A DNA stretch of 64,000 bases from Pseudochelatococcus contaminans (GTDB lineage Bacteria > Pseudomonadota > Alphaproteobacteria > Rhizobiales > Beijerinckiaceae): contig NZ_JACICC010000005.1 in NCBI RefSeq assembly GCF_014195635.1, positions 62,001 through 126,000 on the forward strand. The letters are read 5' to 3'. Position numbers and translations under genes: made by a program. Below, piece after piece: positions 8,126 through 16,966 of this stretch. The notes beneath the pieces were generated by a model that ran no database searches, had not been told where the DNA came from, and saw nothing but the letters and a program-made list of their open reading frames with translations. Every line of letters begins with the position of its first letter. The first letter of the stretch is position 1.

Positions 8126-9398
8126 AAGTGGCCCGCTCCTCTTTGTGCTTTTGCTGCTTGGTCTGGCAGCATTGCTGTTGGCTGCGCCATGGCAAAATGT
8201 GGCCTATGACCGTTCTGCCGTTGGCAGCAAGGGACTTGAAACATGGTTACAGTCCAACGGCATAGCCGTCAGCCGTTCTGGATCGCACGTTTCGCAGGCT
8301 CGATCTGAATTATCCTTTCGCATCTTGCCGTTGCGGCCACCGCTGACGAATGCCGGCACGGATGACGCCTCGGACACCGGCACGCCGATCGAAGCGGAGA
8401 CCATCGAGGAAAAGCTGCACGAATTGCCTACGCTGATCGTGCTGCCCAAATGGCGGGACGCTATCGTGAAGGAAGGCATCGCACGTGGTTCGATGCTGGC
8501 TTCTGCTGACGGCATTTATCGCATGCTTGATGATCTTTATATCCCGGAATTGCGCATCAGACGTATCGGGCCTGTGTTTACGGAAACCAGTCTTTCCCTT
8601 GCGCAGGAACCTCCAGCGAAGGTTTCGCTTTATCGGGCGCAGCTATTTGACCGGCCTGGCGTGCCGGAGTTCTGCAAGGAGTTGGCGGGATTTTCGTCCG
8701 GTGCGCTGCTGTTGCAGTGCGAGGACGGAATTACGTTTTACCTGCTGTCCGATCCGGATATCCTGAATAATCACGGGCTGGCTTTGGCCGAAAATGCCAA
8801 CTTCGCGCTGTCGCTGATCCGCAACCTGCGTGGCCTCGAAGATACCCGCCCCATCTATCTGGATACGGATTCACGCCTGCTGGATGAAGAAAAGCCTGTT
8901 GACGAAGGGCGAACCTACGAGCGTTCGATTTCGGACGTAGAGCGGCTTTTCGATTATCCACTGACGGCCATCTGGGTCTCTATTTTGCTCGTAACGGCGA
9001 TTTGCTTCTGGCGAGGCGCTTATCGTTTCGGCCCACCGCTTGATGAAGCCGCCGGCCAGTCGTCCGGCAACGTCGAGATATCGAAGACGGCGGCAGTCGA
9101 CGCCATGGCGCGGTTGCTGCGCATTTCCGGCAATGACGGCCGTATGGTGGCGCAATTCGTCCAGCATCTGCTTATGGACGCGGCTGTGCGGGTGTTCGGC
9201 TCGGGTGCGGGCAATCAGGCCGGCGTGGAGCGGCTGTTTCAACGCCTGTCCCGCCGGGATGAAGCACGGGCGAGCGAATTGCGGTCCGTGTCGCAAACGC
9301 TGATTGAGCATGGACCCACGATGCAGCCTTCGGAATTGCATCATAATCTTGAGACATTCAGGCAATTAATGAGGAGCACCGACCTTGGATCTGGATGA
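8118..9398 (+). CDS. DUF4350 domain membrane protein
   Basis: 426 residues. An N-terminal helix (LLFVLLLLGLAALLLAAPW) is followed by a periplasmic Rossmann-like DUF4350 region (about 30-275, with SKGLETWLQSNGIAVSRS and PTLIVLPKW) that resembles ThuA/GATase-like folds. A second helix (about 280-300, LTAIWVSILLVTAICFW, followed by RFGPP) leads to a helical cytoplasmic tail of ~120 residues. I chose the ATG at 8118 because GGGGGA lies seven bases ahead; an in-frame GTG at 8112 is too close to that site. The 3' end overlaps moxR by 14 bases. In other genomes DUF4350 sits beside MoxR/DUF58, as here; its role is undetermined. Confidence 0.8.
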   Translation: MHRSGPLLFVLLLLGLAALLLAAPWQNVAYDRSAVGSKGLETWLQSNGIAVSRSGSHVSQARSELSFRILPLRPPLTNAGTDDASDTGTPIEAETIEEKLHELPTLIVLPKWRDAIVKEGIARGSMLASADGIYRMLDDLYIPELRIRRIGPVFTETSLSLAQEPPAKVSLYRAQLFDRPGVPEFCKELAGFSSGALLLQCEDGITFYLLSDPDILNNHGLALAENANFALSLIRNLRGLEDTRPIYLDTDSRLLDEEKPVDEGRTYERSISDVERLFDYPLTAIWVSILLVTAICFWRGAYRFGPPLDEAAGQSSGNVEISKTAAVDAMARLLRISGNDGRMVAQFVQHLLMDAAVRVFGSGAGNQAGVERLFQRLSRRDEARASELRSVSQTLIEHGPTMQPSELHHNLETFRQLMRSTDLGSG

Positions 9399-10341
9399 AT
9401 TTCGTAACCTGATCGCCGCCGTGCGTGGCGAAATCGGCAAGGCGGTTCAGGGGCAGGAAGCGCTCGTCGACCTCGTGCTGATCTCGATCTTCGCACGCGG
9501 CCACTGTCTGGTGGAAGGTCCGCCGGGCACGGCAAAGACATTGCTCGCGCGTTCCGTTTCGGCGGTGATGGATCTGGAGTATCGCCGCATCCAGTTCACA
9601 CCGGACCTGATGCCCGGCGACGTGCTGGGCGTCAACCTCTTCAACTTCCAGACGAGTCAGTTTCATCTCACCAAGGGGCCGGTATTCACCGATATCCTGC
9701 TGGCCGACGAAATCAATCGCGCCCCGCCGAAAACGCAGTCGGCATTGTTGCAGGCGATGAACGAGCGAACCGTGACCATCGACGGCACGGACTATTCGCT
9801 TGGGCCGAATTTCTTCGTGCTGGCAACGCAGAACCCCATTGAGCAGCAGGGTACTTATCCCCTGCCCGAGGCCCAACTCGACCGCTTCCTGTTCAAGCTG
9901 GTGGTTGATTTTCCGGATCGCGACATCGAAATCGCCATTCTATCGAAACACGCCGCGCAAGCCCTGCAATCCGATCTGCGCAACGCCGGCATTCAGCAAC
10001 TCGTCTCCGCCGAGGCGCTGGCTGCCGGGCGGGCATTGGTGGATGAGATCCGTCTGGATAACACGATCCTCACTTACATCGTCGACCTCATCCGCGCCAC
10101 GCGATCAGACCCGGATATCCTGCATGGCGCCTCGACCCGTGCCGCCGATGCGCTGGCCTCGGCGGTTCGCGTCCGCGCGGCGTTTGAAGGCCGGGACTAT
10201 GGCTTGCCGGATGACGTGCAGGCATTGCTGGCACCGGCCTTGCGTCACCGCATCGTGCTCTCGCCATCGGCGGAGATCGACGGCCGCACGGCGGAAGACG
10301 TGTTGTCCAACATTAAAAACCGCGTGGACGCGCCCCGCTGA
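9385..10341 (+). CDS. MoxR-family AAA+ ATPase
   Basis: An AAA+ chaperone-like ATPase of 318 residues. Walker A is GPPGTAKT (45-52), Walker B is ILLADEINR, with sensor ATQNPIEQQGTYPLPEAQLDRF; the C-terminal lid domain ends at SNIKNRVDAPR. The start is a TTG at 9385, placed eight bases after GAGGAG and overlapping the DUF4350 gene by 14 bases. No in-frame ATG exists near this site, so the TTG start is well supported. MoxR ATPases typically act on vWA-domain or DUF58 partners to mature or activate membrane/periplasmic complexes. Here the DUF58 partner follows directly (one-base overlap), and a vWA lipoprotein is encoded convergently 5 kb away. Confidence 0.93.
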   Translation: MDLDEFRNLIAAVRGEIGKAVQGQEALVDLVLISIFARGHCLVEGPPGTAKTLLARSVSAVMDLEYRRIQFTPDLMPGDVLGVNLFNFQTSQFHLTKGPVFTDILLADEINRAPPKTQSALLQAMNERTVTIDGTDYSLGPNFFVLATQNPIEQQGTYPLPEAQLDRFLFKLVVDFPDRDIEIAILSKHAAQALQSDLRNAGIQQLVSAEALAAGRALVDEIRLDNTILTYIVDLIRATRSDPDILHGASTRAADALASAVRVRAAFEGRDYGLPDDVQALLAPALRHRIVLSPSAEIDGRTAEDVLSNIKNRVDAPR

Positions 10342-11660
10342 TGCGGCCATCGTCGAAACTCGTTGCCGCCGTTCTGGTCCTCACGGGCGCGACCGTCATC
10401 GTCAGCATCTGGCTGACGGCGGCAGGCTGGCTGCTGTATGTCATATGGGGCGGTCTTGCCGCGCTCGTACTCGCGGATCTGGTGCTGTCCATTCCGTCGA
10501 GCAGGCTGAACGTGACTGTCGATCTGCCGGAACGTGGTTTCGTCGGACAAACGGTGCCTGTCACCGTTGAGATCCTGCCGCGCAGGGGTGCCCTGCCCCA
10601 GCGGATCGCCGCGCGGCTCGACGTGGCGCACGAACTTGGCGCGGGGGACAACGACATGTCGCTGCTCGGTCCTGACGCCGGACGCAAGAGCGCGACCGTA
10701 TGGACGAAACTGCACCTGAAGCAGCGCGGTCAATATAGGGTGCGCGCGCTGTGGCTTATGTGGCAATCGCGTTTGGGGCTGCTCGATATCATCACCAAGA
10801 CACCGGTCGAGCGCGAATTAACCGTTCTGCCAGATATATCGCCGGTTTTGTCGGGCGCCATCAACACACAGATGCTGCCGCTTGAAAGCGGCCAGAAAGA
10901 CATGCGCATACGCGGCGACGGCTCGGAGTTTCACCAGCTTCGTGATTTCGCACCGGGCATGGACCCGCGCAGCATCGACTGGAAGCGCTCGGCGCGGATG
11001 CGCGATCTGGTGGTGCGCGAAACGCGGGCGGAGCGCAACCATCAGATTATCCTGTGCGTGGATAGCGGACGGCTGATGGTGGAGCGCGTGGCGGGCCTGC
11101 CCAAGCTCGACCGCGCCATTAATGCAGCATTGGCAATGTGCTGGGCCGCCGGGCTCGCGGGTGATCTTGTCGGGTTCTACAGTTTCGACAGCCGCCCGCG
11201 TGTGTTCGTGCCCGCATTTCCAGGGCGCTCGGCCTTCGCACGGTTACAGGCGGTGTGCGCGCAGTTGCGTTACGAGACACAGGAAACCAACCATACGCTG
11301 GGGTTGACGCACCTTTCCACCCGTCTGAAGCGCCGCTCGCTCATCGTCATATTCTCGGATTTTGTCGACACCATCACAGCCGAGTTGATGATCGAGAACA
11401 TGCAGGTGCTGGCCCGGCACCACTTCATCATCTACGTCGCGTTGCGCGATCCCGTACTGACGGCGCTTGCGGAACCTGCCGAGATCGACCTCGACAGCAT
11501 CGCCCGATCCGTGGCTGCCCGCCAGATCCTGCAGGAACGCCGTGCCGTGCTCGAAAAGCTCGCGCGGCTGGGCGTCATGTGCCTGGACAGCACGCCGGAA
11601 GCGCTCACCTCCGATCTGATCGCGCGTTACATCGAAATCAAATCGCGGGAGATGATATGA
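10341..11660 (+). CDS. DUF58 (vWA-like) domain protein
   Basis: 439 residues. Two N-terminal helices (about 7-45) anchor a beta-rich domain (about 50-190) and the DUF58 core. The core signature is GSEFHQLRDFAPGMDPRSID (about 193-212) followed by WKRSAR, then the vWA-like half with IILCVDSGRLM, a degenerate MIDAS (DSGR rather than DxSxS), and LIVIFSDFVD. The start ATG overlaps the moxR stop by one base (TGATG), and the stop overlaps the next gene by four. DUF58 proteins are the standard partners of MoxR ATPases; the client here is unknown. Confidence 0.88.
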   Translation: MRPSSKLVAAVLVLTGATVIVSIWLTAAGWLLYVIWGGLAALVLADLVLSIPSSRLNVTVDLPERGFVGQTVPVTVEILPRRGALPQRIAARLDVAHELGAGDNDMSLLGPDAGRKSATVWTKLHLKQRGQYRVRALWLMWQSRLGLLDIITKTPVERELTVLPDISPVLSGAINTQMLPLESGQKDMRIRGDGSEFHQLRDFAPGMDPRSIDWKRSARMRDLVVRETRAERNHQIILCVDSGRLMVERVAGLPKLDRAINAALAMCWAAGLAGDLVGFYSFDSRPRVFVPAFPGRSAFARLQAVCAQLRYETQETNHTLGLTHLSTRLKRRSLIVIFSDFVDTITAELMIENMQVLARHHFIIYVALRDPVLTALAEPAEIDLDSIARSVAARQILQERRAVLEKLARLGVMCLDSTPEALTSDLIARYIEIKSREMI

Positions 11661-12733
11661 TGCCTGCCGCCGTCGCCGAGCCAATGAACACCGGCACGCC
11701 GCTGGATAAAGATGCCAGTCAGGCAGATTTGCTGCGGTCTGCGCGCTTTCGTATGGAGCGCGAGGCGCATTGGCGGCGTCTTGATGCGCTCGTGACCCGC
11801 GCCGAAAAGGGCGGCATAATCTCGCTGAGCTATGACGAAACCCGCGATCTCGTCGAGCAATACAGGCAGGCCATGAACTCGTTGAGCGTGGCGCGGGATA
11901 TTTCGCTGGATCGCGCGTTGGTGGCCTATCTCGAAAGCCTCTGTTCGCGTGCCTATCTCGTCGTTTACGCGCCACAGGAAAGCCTCGGCGGCCTGATGGG
12001 GCGGCTGCTGACACGCGGCATTCCGCAGGCGGTGCGCCGCTCCGCCCTGCCTTTGTTCATCGGTTTTCTGGCGCTGTTGCTGGGGATGGCGGCGGGATAC
12101 AGGCTGTTTATCGAAGATGCGAGCTGGTTCTATACGTTCGTGCCGCCGGACCTCGCCGATATGCGCACACCGGAAGCATCGGCCAACTATCTGCGTTCGA
12201 CGATCTATGGCGACGAACGGCATGAAGGCAGCCGGCTGGCGGCATTTTCCTCGTCACTTTTTTCGCATAACACCCGGATCGCCATTCTGATTTTCGCGCT
12301 CGGCATTTTCCTCGCCGTGCCGAGTTTCGTCCTGACCTTCTATAACGGCCTCGTCCTAGGGGCATTTTTCGGGATGTTCGCCCAAAAGGGGCTGGGCTAC
12401 GATCTGTTTGCCTGGCTGTCGATCCACGGCGTCACCGAGCTGGCGGCCATCGCCATTGCCTGCGCTGGCGGTGCAAGGCTTGGCCTCGCCATTTTGCTGC
12501 CGGGACGACGAACCCGGCGAGCGGCATTGCGTCATGAGGCCCATGATGCCGTCAAGCTGGTCATTCTCGCAGGATTGATGCTGATTGCGGCAGCGTTCAT
12601 CGAAGGGTTTCTGCGGCAATTGGTGCAATCGCCGATATTGCGATTGACCATCGGCTGGGGCATGGGGCTGTTCTGGCTTGGCTGGCTGCTGTTTTCCGGC
12701 CGCGAGAAGAAAATCAGGCGCGGGCGCTCGTGA
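11657..12733 (+). CDS. SpoIIM-like (DUF95) membrane protein
   Basis: 358 residues. A polar N-terminal domain of ~125 residues rich in Arg/Glu (FRMEREAHWRRLDALVTRAEKGGI...) precedes a polytopic domain of the stage II sporulation protein M family (about 130-350). The family segments SLFSHNTRIAILIFALGIF, then VPSFVLTFYNGLVLGAFFG, and HGVTELAAIAIACAGGARLG are all present. The organism does not sporulate by phylogeny; this family is widespread in Proteobacteria next to RDD and MoxR/DUF58 genes. The start overlaps DUF58 by four bases (ATGA-type), with GGGAG just upstream. A second ATG follows directly, so the start could be at 11660. Confidence 0.85.
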   Translation: MMPAAVAEPMNTGTPLDKDASQADLLRSARFRMEREAHWRRLDALVTRAEKGGIISLSYDETRDLVEQYRQAMNSLSVARDISLDRALVAYLESLCSRAYLVVYAPQESLGGLMGRLLTRGIPQAVRRSALPLFIGFLALLLGMAAGYRLFIEDASWFYTFVPPDLADMRTPEASANYLRSTIYGDERHEGSRLAAFSSSLFSHNTRIAILIFALGIFLAVPSFVLTFYNGLVLGAFFGMFAQKGLGYDLFAWLSIHGVTELAAIAIACAGGARLGLAILLPGRRTRRAALRHEAHDAVKLVILAGLMLIAAAFIEGFLRQLVQSPILRLTIGWGMGLFWLGWLLFSGREKKIRRGRS

Positions 12734-13653
12734 TGACAAAAAAACGGACCAGAAAAAGCGGCCCGCGTATCGAGCAATTTGTGCCCCCGGAGGGTGTGCC
12801 GGTCAATTTCACCATCGCAACGCTCGGTTCGCGTCTTGGCGCGCAACTGCTCGACCTCATCATCACTTACCTGATCGTCTTCATCTGTGCTGCCGGGCTG
12901 TTTTATGGCGGCATGCTGCCGGTTGAGGCGGAAACAGTGCTGATCGTACTGCTCGCGTTCCTGTTCCGCATTCCCTACTACATCATCTCGGAGCTGGTGT
13001 GGAATGGCCGCACTCTGGGCAAGCGGATCGCGGGCATTCGCGTCATCAATATAAACGGACGGCGCCTTACGCCGCATCAGGTGACGGCGCGTAACCTGAT
13101 GAAGGAGGTGGAGTTTTTCACACCGCTGACAATGGTCTTTGCCGCCGCTGCGATGTCGAATTGGGGGATCGCGCTGCTGCTGGCGTGGGTGCTGGCAATC
13201 ACCATCGTTCCGCTCGCCAACCGCCGCCGGCAACGGCTCGGCGACATGGTTGCCGGCACGCTGGTAGTCAACAATCCGCGCTCCGTGCTGCTGCCCGATC
13301 TGGTCGTGGCCTCAGCAGCGTCTGTGCCGGAGGCGGAGATGTTCGATTTCCTGCCGGAGCATCTCGATATCTATGGCACCTACGAATTGCAAACGCTGGA
13401 AGAGGTGCTGCGAGACCCCGCAAGGCGCGCCGTCACTGCGGAAATCGAGAGTATCGCCCGAGCGATCGTCAGGAAAATCGGCTATACCGACCCTGTGAAA
13501 TCGGGACAGGAACTGGCATTCCTGAGCGCGTTTTACAAAGCCCAGCGCGAACATCTGGAAAAGCTGCGTCTGTTCGGCACAAGACGCGAGGACAAGTTTC
13601 ATCACGCCGAGGGCGCAAACGCCGATACTGCCGCCGATCCTGTAAAAAGTTGA
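12733..13653 (+). CDS. RDD family membrane protein
   Basis: 306 residues. After a basic start (MTKKRTRKSGPRIEQFVPPEGVP) come the RDD helices with the conserved Arg and Asp: GSRLGAQLLDLIITYLIVF, then LVWNGRTLGKRIAGIRVI and NRRRQRLGDMVAGTLVV. The last ~110 residues form a hydrophilic cytoplasmic tail longer than in minimal RDD proteins. The ATG shares its first base with the SpoIIM-like stop; a GTG three bases earlier is possible. It is the last gene of the plus-strand operon and ends 17 bases from the convergent substrate-binding protein gene. The role of RDD proteins is unsettled; some have been linked to transport. Confidence 0.88.
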   Translation: MTKKRTRKSGPRIEQFVPPEGVPVNFTIATLGSRLGAQLLDLIITYLIVFICAAGLFYGGMLPVEAETVLIVLLAFLFRIPYYIISELVWNGRTLGKRIAGIRVININGRRLTPHQVTARNLMKEVEFFTPLTMVFAAAAMSNWGIALLLAWVLAITIVPLANRRRQRLGDMVAGTLVVNNPRSVLLPDLVVASAASVPEAEMFDFLPEHLDIYGTYELQTLEEVLRDPARRAVTAEIESIARAIVRKIGYTDPVKSGQELAFLSAFYKAQREHLEKLRLFGTRREDKFHHAEGANADTAADPVKS

Positions 13654-13670
13654 CGCGCAAACACGAGTGT

Positions 13671-14777
13671 TCAGGAATCGAGACGCTGGATGAGATCCAG
13701 CATCACCGGCGCGCCGGGCAAAGGTAGCGTGGCGCTGACTTCCGGAATCAGCAGTTCCGCCAGTCCCGGCAAAGTGGTCGCGGTTTGCTCGCCGAGCGGG
13801 CCGCGGAAGCCGTGATCCGTCCAGGCAATGGCCTGAAGTTCAGGCGACAGCAAAGCGTCGATCAGCGGTGTGGCTTGCGTGCCGAGTGCAAGCAGGGGAT
13901 GGGCAGAGTAGACCGTGGGGCGCGGATAGATCAAGACTGGCTTGGTTCCCCTGCCCGACTGAATGCGCTCCCAACGCTTGGGATCGGCCTGCGCCCATTC
14001 AACGAGCTGGTTTTCGTAGCCGACGATCATCGGCTCGCTGCCGGGGCCGCCGGCGATGTATTGATCGAACAGCTTACCGGAGCTGGGCGACTTGAAGCCC
14101 ATTTCATCGAACACGGTTTTGACCGTGTTGAAATGCGCGTTGAGGTCGCCGGCATCCGGCACCGAGCCGGTGAGCGCACTCAGCACCAGCCCCGCGAACA
14201 TGAAACCGGAGTTGGAGCGGTTGGGATCGGTCGAGGAAATCCGGATTGCGCCATACAGTGATGGCACGCCCAGATCCTTCCATGGCGTGCGGGCCGCGAT
14301 GGCGGCGATCAGCGCGCGGGTGTCGATTTCGTAGTGACCGTCCGGCGTGCGGGTGACGAGGCCATTGGCCACAAGTCCGTCAACGATGTTGCTCCAGGAA
14401 TAGATCACAATCGGTGTGTTGAGGATGGTCTGATCCCGGACGACAGGCAGGCCGTTCATCTTCGCCATTTCGGTCATCACGGACGACGACGGCCAGAGAA
14501 AATCCGGCTGCTGGTCGATCAATGATTTCTGCCGCACCATTTCAACTGAGCCGGCGATGGTGCTGTGCAGCGTTATGCCCTGCTTTCGCAGAAGATCGGC
14601 CACGCGCGGATTGGCGAGATAAGGCTGCTTCTCGCCGCCGACGAACCCCTTGAGTTCCGTGGCATTGCCGGTGAGACCGCGCAGAAGCGGGTTATCCTTG
14701 AGCGCCACATAGGCGCCGGTTCCGGCAATAGCGCCACCGATCAGGACGCCACCGAGAGCGCGACGCGATAATGTCAT
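13671..14777 (-). CDS. Extracytoplasmic substrate-binding-like protein
   Basis: 368 residues, last gene of the telA operon. The N-terminus MTLSRRALGGVLIGGAIAG resembles a twin-arginine (S-R-R-x-L) signal or uncleaved anchor. The mature part has a type 2 periplasmic binding protein look: PDFLWPSSSVM, TDPNRSNSGFMFAGLVLSAL and PVLIYPRPTVYSAHPLLAL. The same WP-(A/S)-(A/S)-S and SNSG segments occur in the N-terminal half of the vWA lipoprotein two genes upstream, so the two binding modules appear paralogous. No ABC permease or ATPase is nearby, so a sensory or scaffolding role is more likely than uptake. The start overlaps the xpaC stop by four bases. Confidence 0.75.
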   Translation of the reverse strand: MTLSRRALGGVLIGGAIAGTGAYVALKDNPLLRGLTGNATELKGFVGGEKQPYLANPRVADLLRKQGITLHSTIAGSVEMVRQKSLIDQQPDFLWPSSSVMTEMAKMNGLPVVRDQTILNTPIVIYSWSNIVDGLVANGLVTRTPDGHYEIDTRALIAAIAARTPWKDLGVPSLYGAIRISSTDPNRSNSGFMFAGLVLSALTGSVPDAGDLNAHFNTVKTVFDEMGFKSPSSGKLFDQYIAGGPGSEPMIVGYENQLVEWAQADPKRWERIQSGRGTKPVLIYPRPTVYSAHPLLALGTQATPLIDALLSPELQAIAWTDHGFRGPLGEQTATTLPGLAELLIPEVSATLPLPGAPVMLDLIQRLDS

Positions 14778-15391
14778 TGCTTGATATCCTGCTTGAGTGA
14801 GGCGTCTATCAGGCGAAGCTGCACATCCAGTGCCGAGAGTTCGTTTTCGACAAGCGTATCAGCATATTGATCGAACACGGTATCGAGCCGATCCACGACG
14901 CTCGACAACTCACGCAGGCGCTCAGGGTCGGGCCGGGTGCGGCCATGCAACACGAGATAGCCCTCGGCGATGCGCACGGTTTGGGGCAGATAATAGCTGA
15001 CGAAACGCCCCACCGACGACGCCTTGCGCGGCTTTTTCTCGATATCCGCCAATATCCGCGCGCCCGTCTCTGCCAGATGGTTGAGACGTCCTGCCATTTC
15101 GCGGCCGGGCATGTCTCGCGCCAGCGCGCGCAACTTCCGCACGTGGGCGTCGCCCTCCTTTATGAGATCGCGGGCAAAGTCGAGCTGCCCCTTGCTGACC
15201 CCCGTGAAGGACAACCCCTCGAACAATCGTCTGGGAGACAGCAGCAACGTCACGCCCAGAAAGAGCACGACGCCAATGGCCGCGGAGACGAAAAGTGGAA
15301 AGCCCACGCCGACGGTGAGCAGCGGCACGCTGAGTGCCCCAACGACCCCGCCTGCAAGCCATTGCCAGTCGTTGCGCGAGAGCGCCGCCAT
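14774..15391 (-). CDS. XpaC-family (5-bromo-4-chloroindolyl phosphate hydrolysis) membrane protein
   Basis: 205 residues. Two adjacent N-terminal helices (about 10-50, GGVVGALSVPLLTVGVGFPL then FVSAAIGVVLFLGVTLLL) are followed by a helical cytoplasmic domain, with LDFARDLIKEGDAHVRKLRALAR and YYLPQTVRIAEGYLVL, that matches the XpaC family. The family name comes from an indirect phenotype in Bacillus and does not imply a hydrolase. XpaC proteins are known to neighbour TelA, as here. Its ATG shares one base with the stop of the upstream vWA gene, and its stop overlaps the downstream gene, so all are translationally coupled. Confidence 0.8.
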   Translation of the reverse strand: MAALSRNDWQWLAGGVVGALSVPLLTVGVGFPLFVSAAIGVVLFLGVTLLLSPRRLFEGLSFTGVSKGQLDFARDLIKEGDAHVRKLRALARDMPGREMAGRLNHLAETGARILADIEKKPRKASSVGRFVSYYLPQTVRIAEGYLVLHGRTRPDPERLRELSSVVDRLDTVFDQYADTLVENELSALDVQLRLIDASLKQDIKQ

Positions 15392-16956
15392 CAGTTGTAA
15401 CCCCGCATCGACCGGAAGGCGTCGATCAGGTCGCGCCGGCCATCGAAGACACGTCCGCCGGTGGCCTCAGCCAGTGCGTCGAGCTGGCGTTCGTCCGCAT
15501 CCGCGAAAGTGATGCCGAACACGGGCGGCTTCGTGCTGTCCTCCCACGCACGCAGGAATTCATCCACGTGTCCGCCGCTTTTACCGTCCGACATGATGAC
15601 GACTGCCGGCAGATATTCCTCGTTGCTGTTGATGTCGTCGATGTATTTCAGCGCCAGGGTCGCGCAGGCGTAAAGGTTGGTCCCACCGGCGGCGGAGAGG
15701 TTCTTGACGGCGGATAGCATCGCCTCCTGCTCCTCCTCGACGCCCGTCGACTGGAATTCTTCACGCGGGCGGGAGTCAAAGGGGATGATGACGATGCGAT
15801 CCTGCGGCGACCACTGCACGAGCTGCCGTTTGGTCTGCTCCGGCGTCAGCAGGAACGTCATCGCCTCACGCAATTGCTGCACGCCTTCCCCGCTCATCGA
15901 CCCGGAATAATCGAGACACATGGCGGTGACGGAGGGGCGGCGCAAGGCGCTTTGATAAAGATCCAGCGCCTGCCTGATTACATCCGGCTCCGGCATCCGG
16001 ATGGTCGAGATGAGCTTTTCCGGATTGAAGTTCCATTCGGGCTCGGCTTGCGGGGTGGCGTTGGAGGCTGAGCCGAATGGCAGCCGGCGGCCAGTATCCG
16101 CGATGCGCTTCTGGATATCCGCCGATGTCAGATGAGATTGCAGCTTGAGGAAGAAATCTTCCGTGTCCGACTGCCCGGTGCGGTCGACAAATCCTAGCGG
16201 CGAGTCAGCGACGGCAACGCCTTCGCGCGGATAGATGGCGTAAAGCAGGTCTTCGCCCTTGTCCCGAAGCTGGTTGTTGGCGTCGCGGATCGTGACCTCG
16301 TAGTTCCACATGCCGTCATAACCTGCCCCGCGCTGCGCCGAGGCGACGTAGAGATCCGCCAGCCAGCCCGATGAACCGGCTGAACGCTGGATGCCCTTGA
16401 GCAGGGTTCTCACAGTTTCGGTGGTAGCGGGATCGTCGAGATCCTGCCGCCTGATCGTGTCGCCGTGGGTGACGGCGGCGGAGAGCATGGCGAGGTAAGC
16501 GCTGGCACCAGAGTTGGACTGGGTTGCGGACGTCATCACGTAACCCAGCTTGCCGTCCCTGATGGCGTTGACGATATCGGCCATCGACACGTCGCGACCG
16601 ACCCAGCCAAGCTCACGCGCCAGAGGTTCGCGGACGCCAAGGACGACCGGATTCTGGGCGATTGAAGCCAGATGACGGACCTTGCGATCCTGATCGAAGA
16701 TGTTGATCCAGATGCTGGCAGCCGGCCATACTGCGTCATACTTCTGCTCGGCATCGGAGAGCGACAGCCCGATATCGAGCGAGCCCAGATATGTGACGGC
16801 GCACTCGCGCTTCTGCGCGGCGCAGAACTCCTGCACGATCGGCTCCAGATCGCGGTTCTCGGAGCCCGCGACGATGGTGAACGTGTCCTTGGGCGCAGTG
16901 TCGGAACATGCACCCAGCGTCAGCAGGCACAGACAAGCCGCGATGAATTTGCGCAT
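15391..16956 (-). CDS. Lipoprotein with substrate-binding module fused to a vWA domain
   Basis: 521 residues. The signal ends in a lipobox (LLTLGAC, lipidated Cys17). Residues ~25-290 form a type 2 periplasmic-binding-like module (KYDAVWPAASIWIN, TSATQSNSGASAYLAMLSA), and residues ~340-521 a vWA domain. The vWA domain has an intact MIDAS: DYSGSMS, the Thr of GGTNLYA, and the Asp of IMSDGKSGG. It should sit on the periplasmic side of a membrane and bind both a small ligand and, through the metal site, a protein partner. It starts ten bases after telA and overlaps xpaC by one base. vWA proteins commonly partner with MoxR ATPases; a moxR gene is in the convergent operon. Confidence 0.85.
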   Translation of the reverse strand: MRKFIAACLCLLTLGACSDTAPKDTFTIVAGSENRDLEPIVQEFCAAQKRECAVTYLGSLDIGLSLSDAEQKYDAVWPAASIWINIFDQDRKVRHLASIAQNPVVLGVREPLARELGWVGRDVSMADIVNAIRDGKLGYVMTSATQSNSGASAYLAMLSAAVTHGDTIRRQDLDDPATTETVRTLLKGIQRSAGSSGWLADLYVASAQRGAGYDGMWNYEVTIRDANNQLRDKGEDLLYAIYPREGVAVADSPLGFVDRTGQSDTEDFFLKLQSHLTSADIQKRIADTGRRLPFGSASNATPQAEPEWNFNPEKLISTIRMPEPDVIRQALDLYQSALRRPSVTAMCLDYSGSMSGEGVQQLREAMTFLLTPEQTKRQLVQWSPQDRIVIIPFDSRPREEFQSTGVEEEQEAMLSAVKNLSAAGGTNLYACATLALKYIDDINSNEEYLPAVVIMSDGKSGGHVDEFLRAWEDSTKPPVFGITFADADERQLDALAEATGGRVFDGRRDLIDAFRSMRGYN

Positions 16957-16966
16957 ATCGGTTTCC

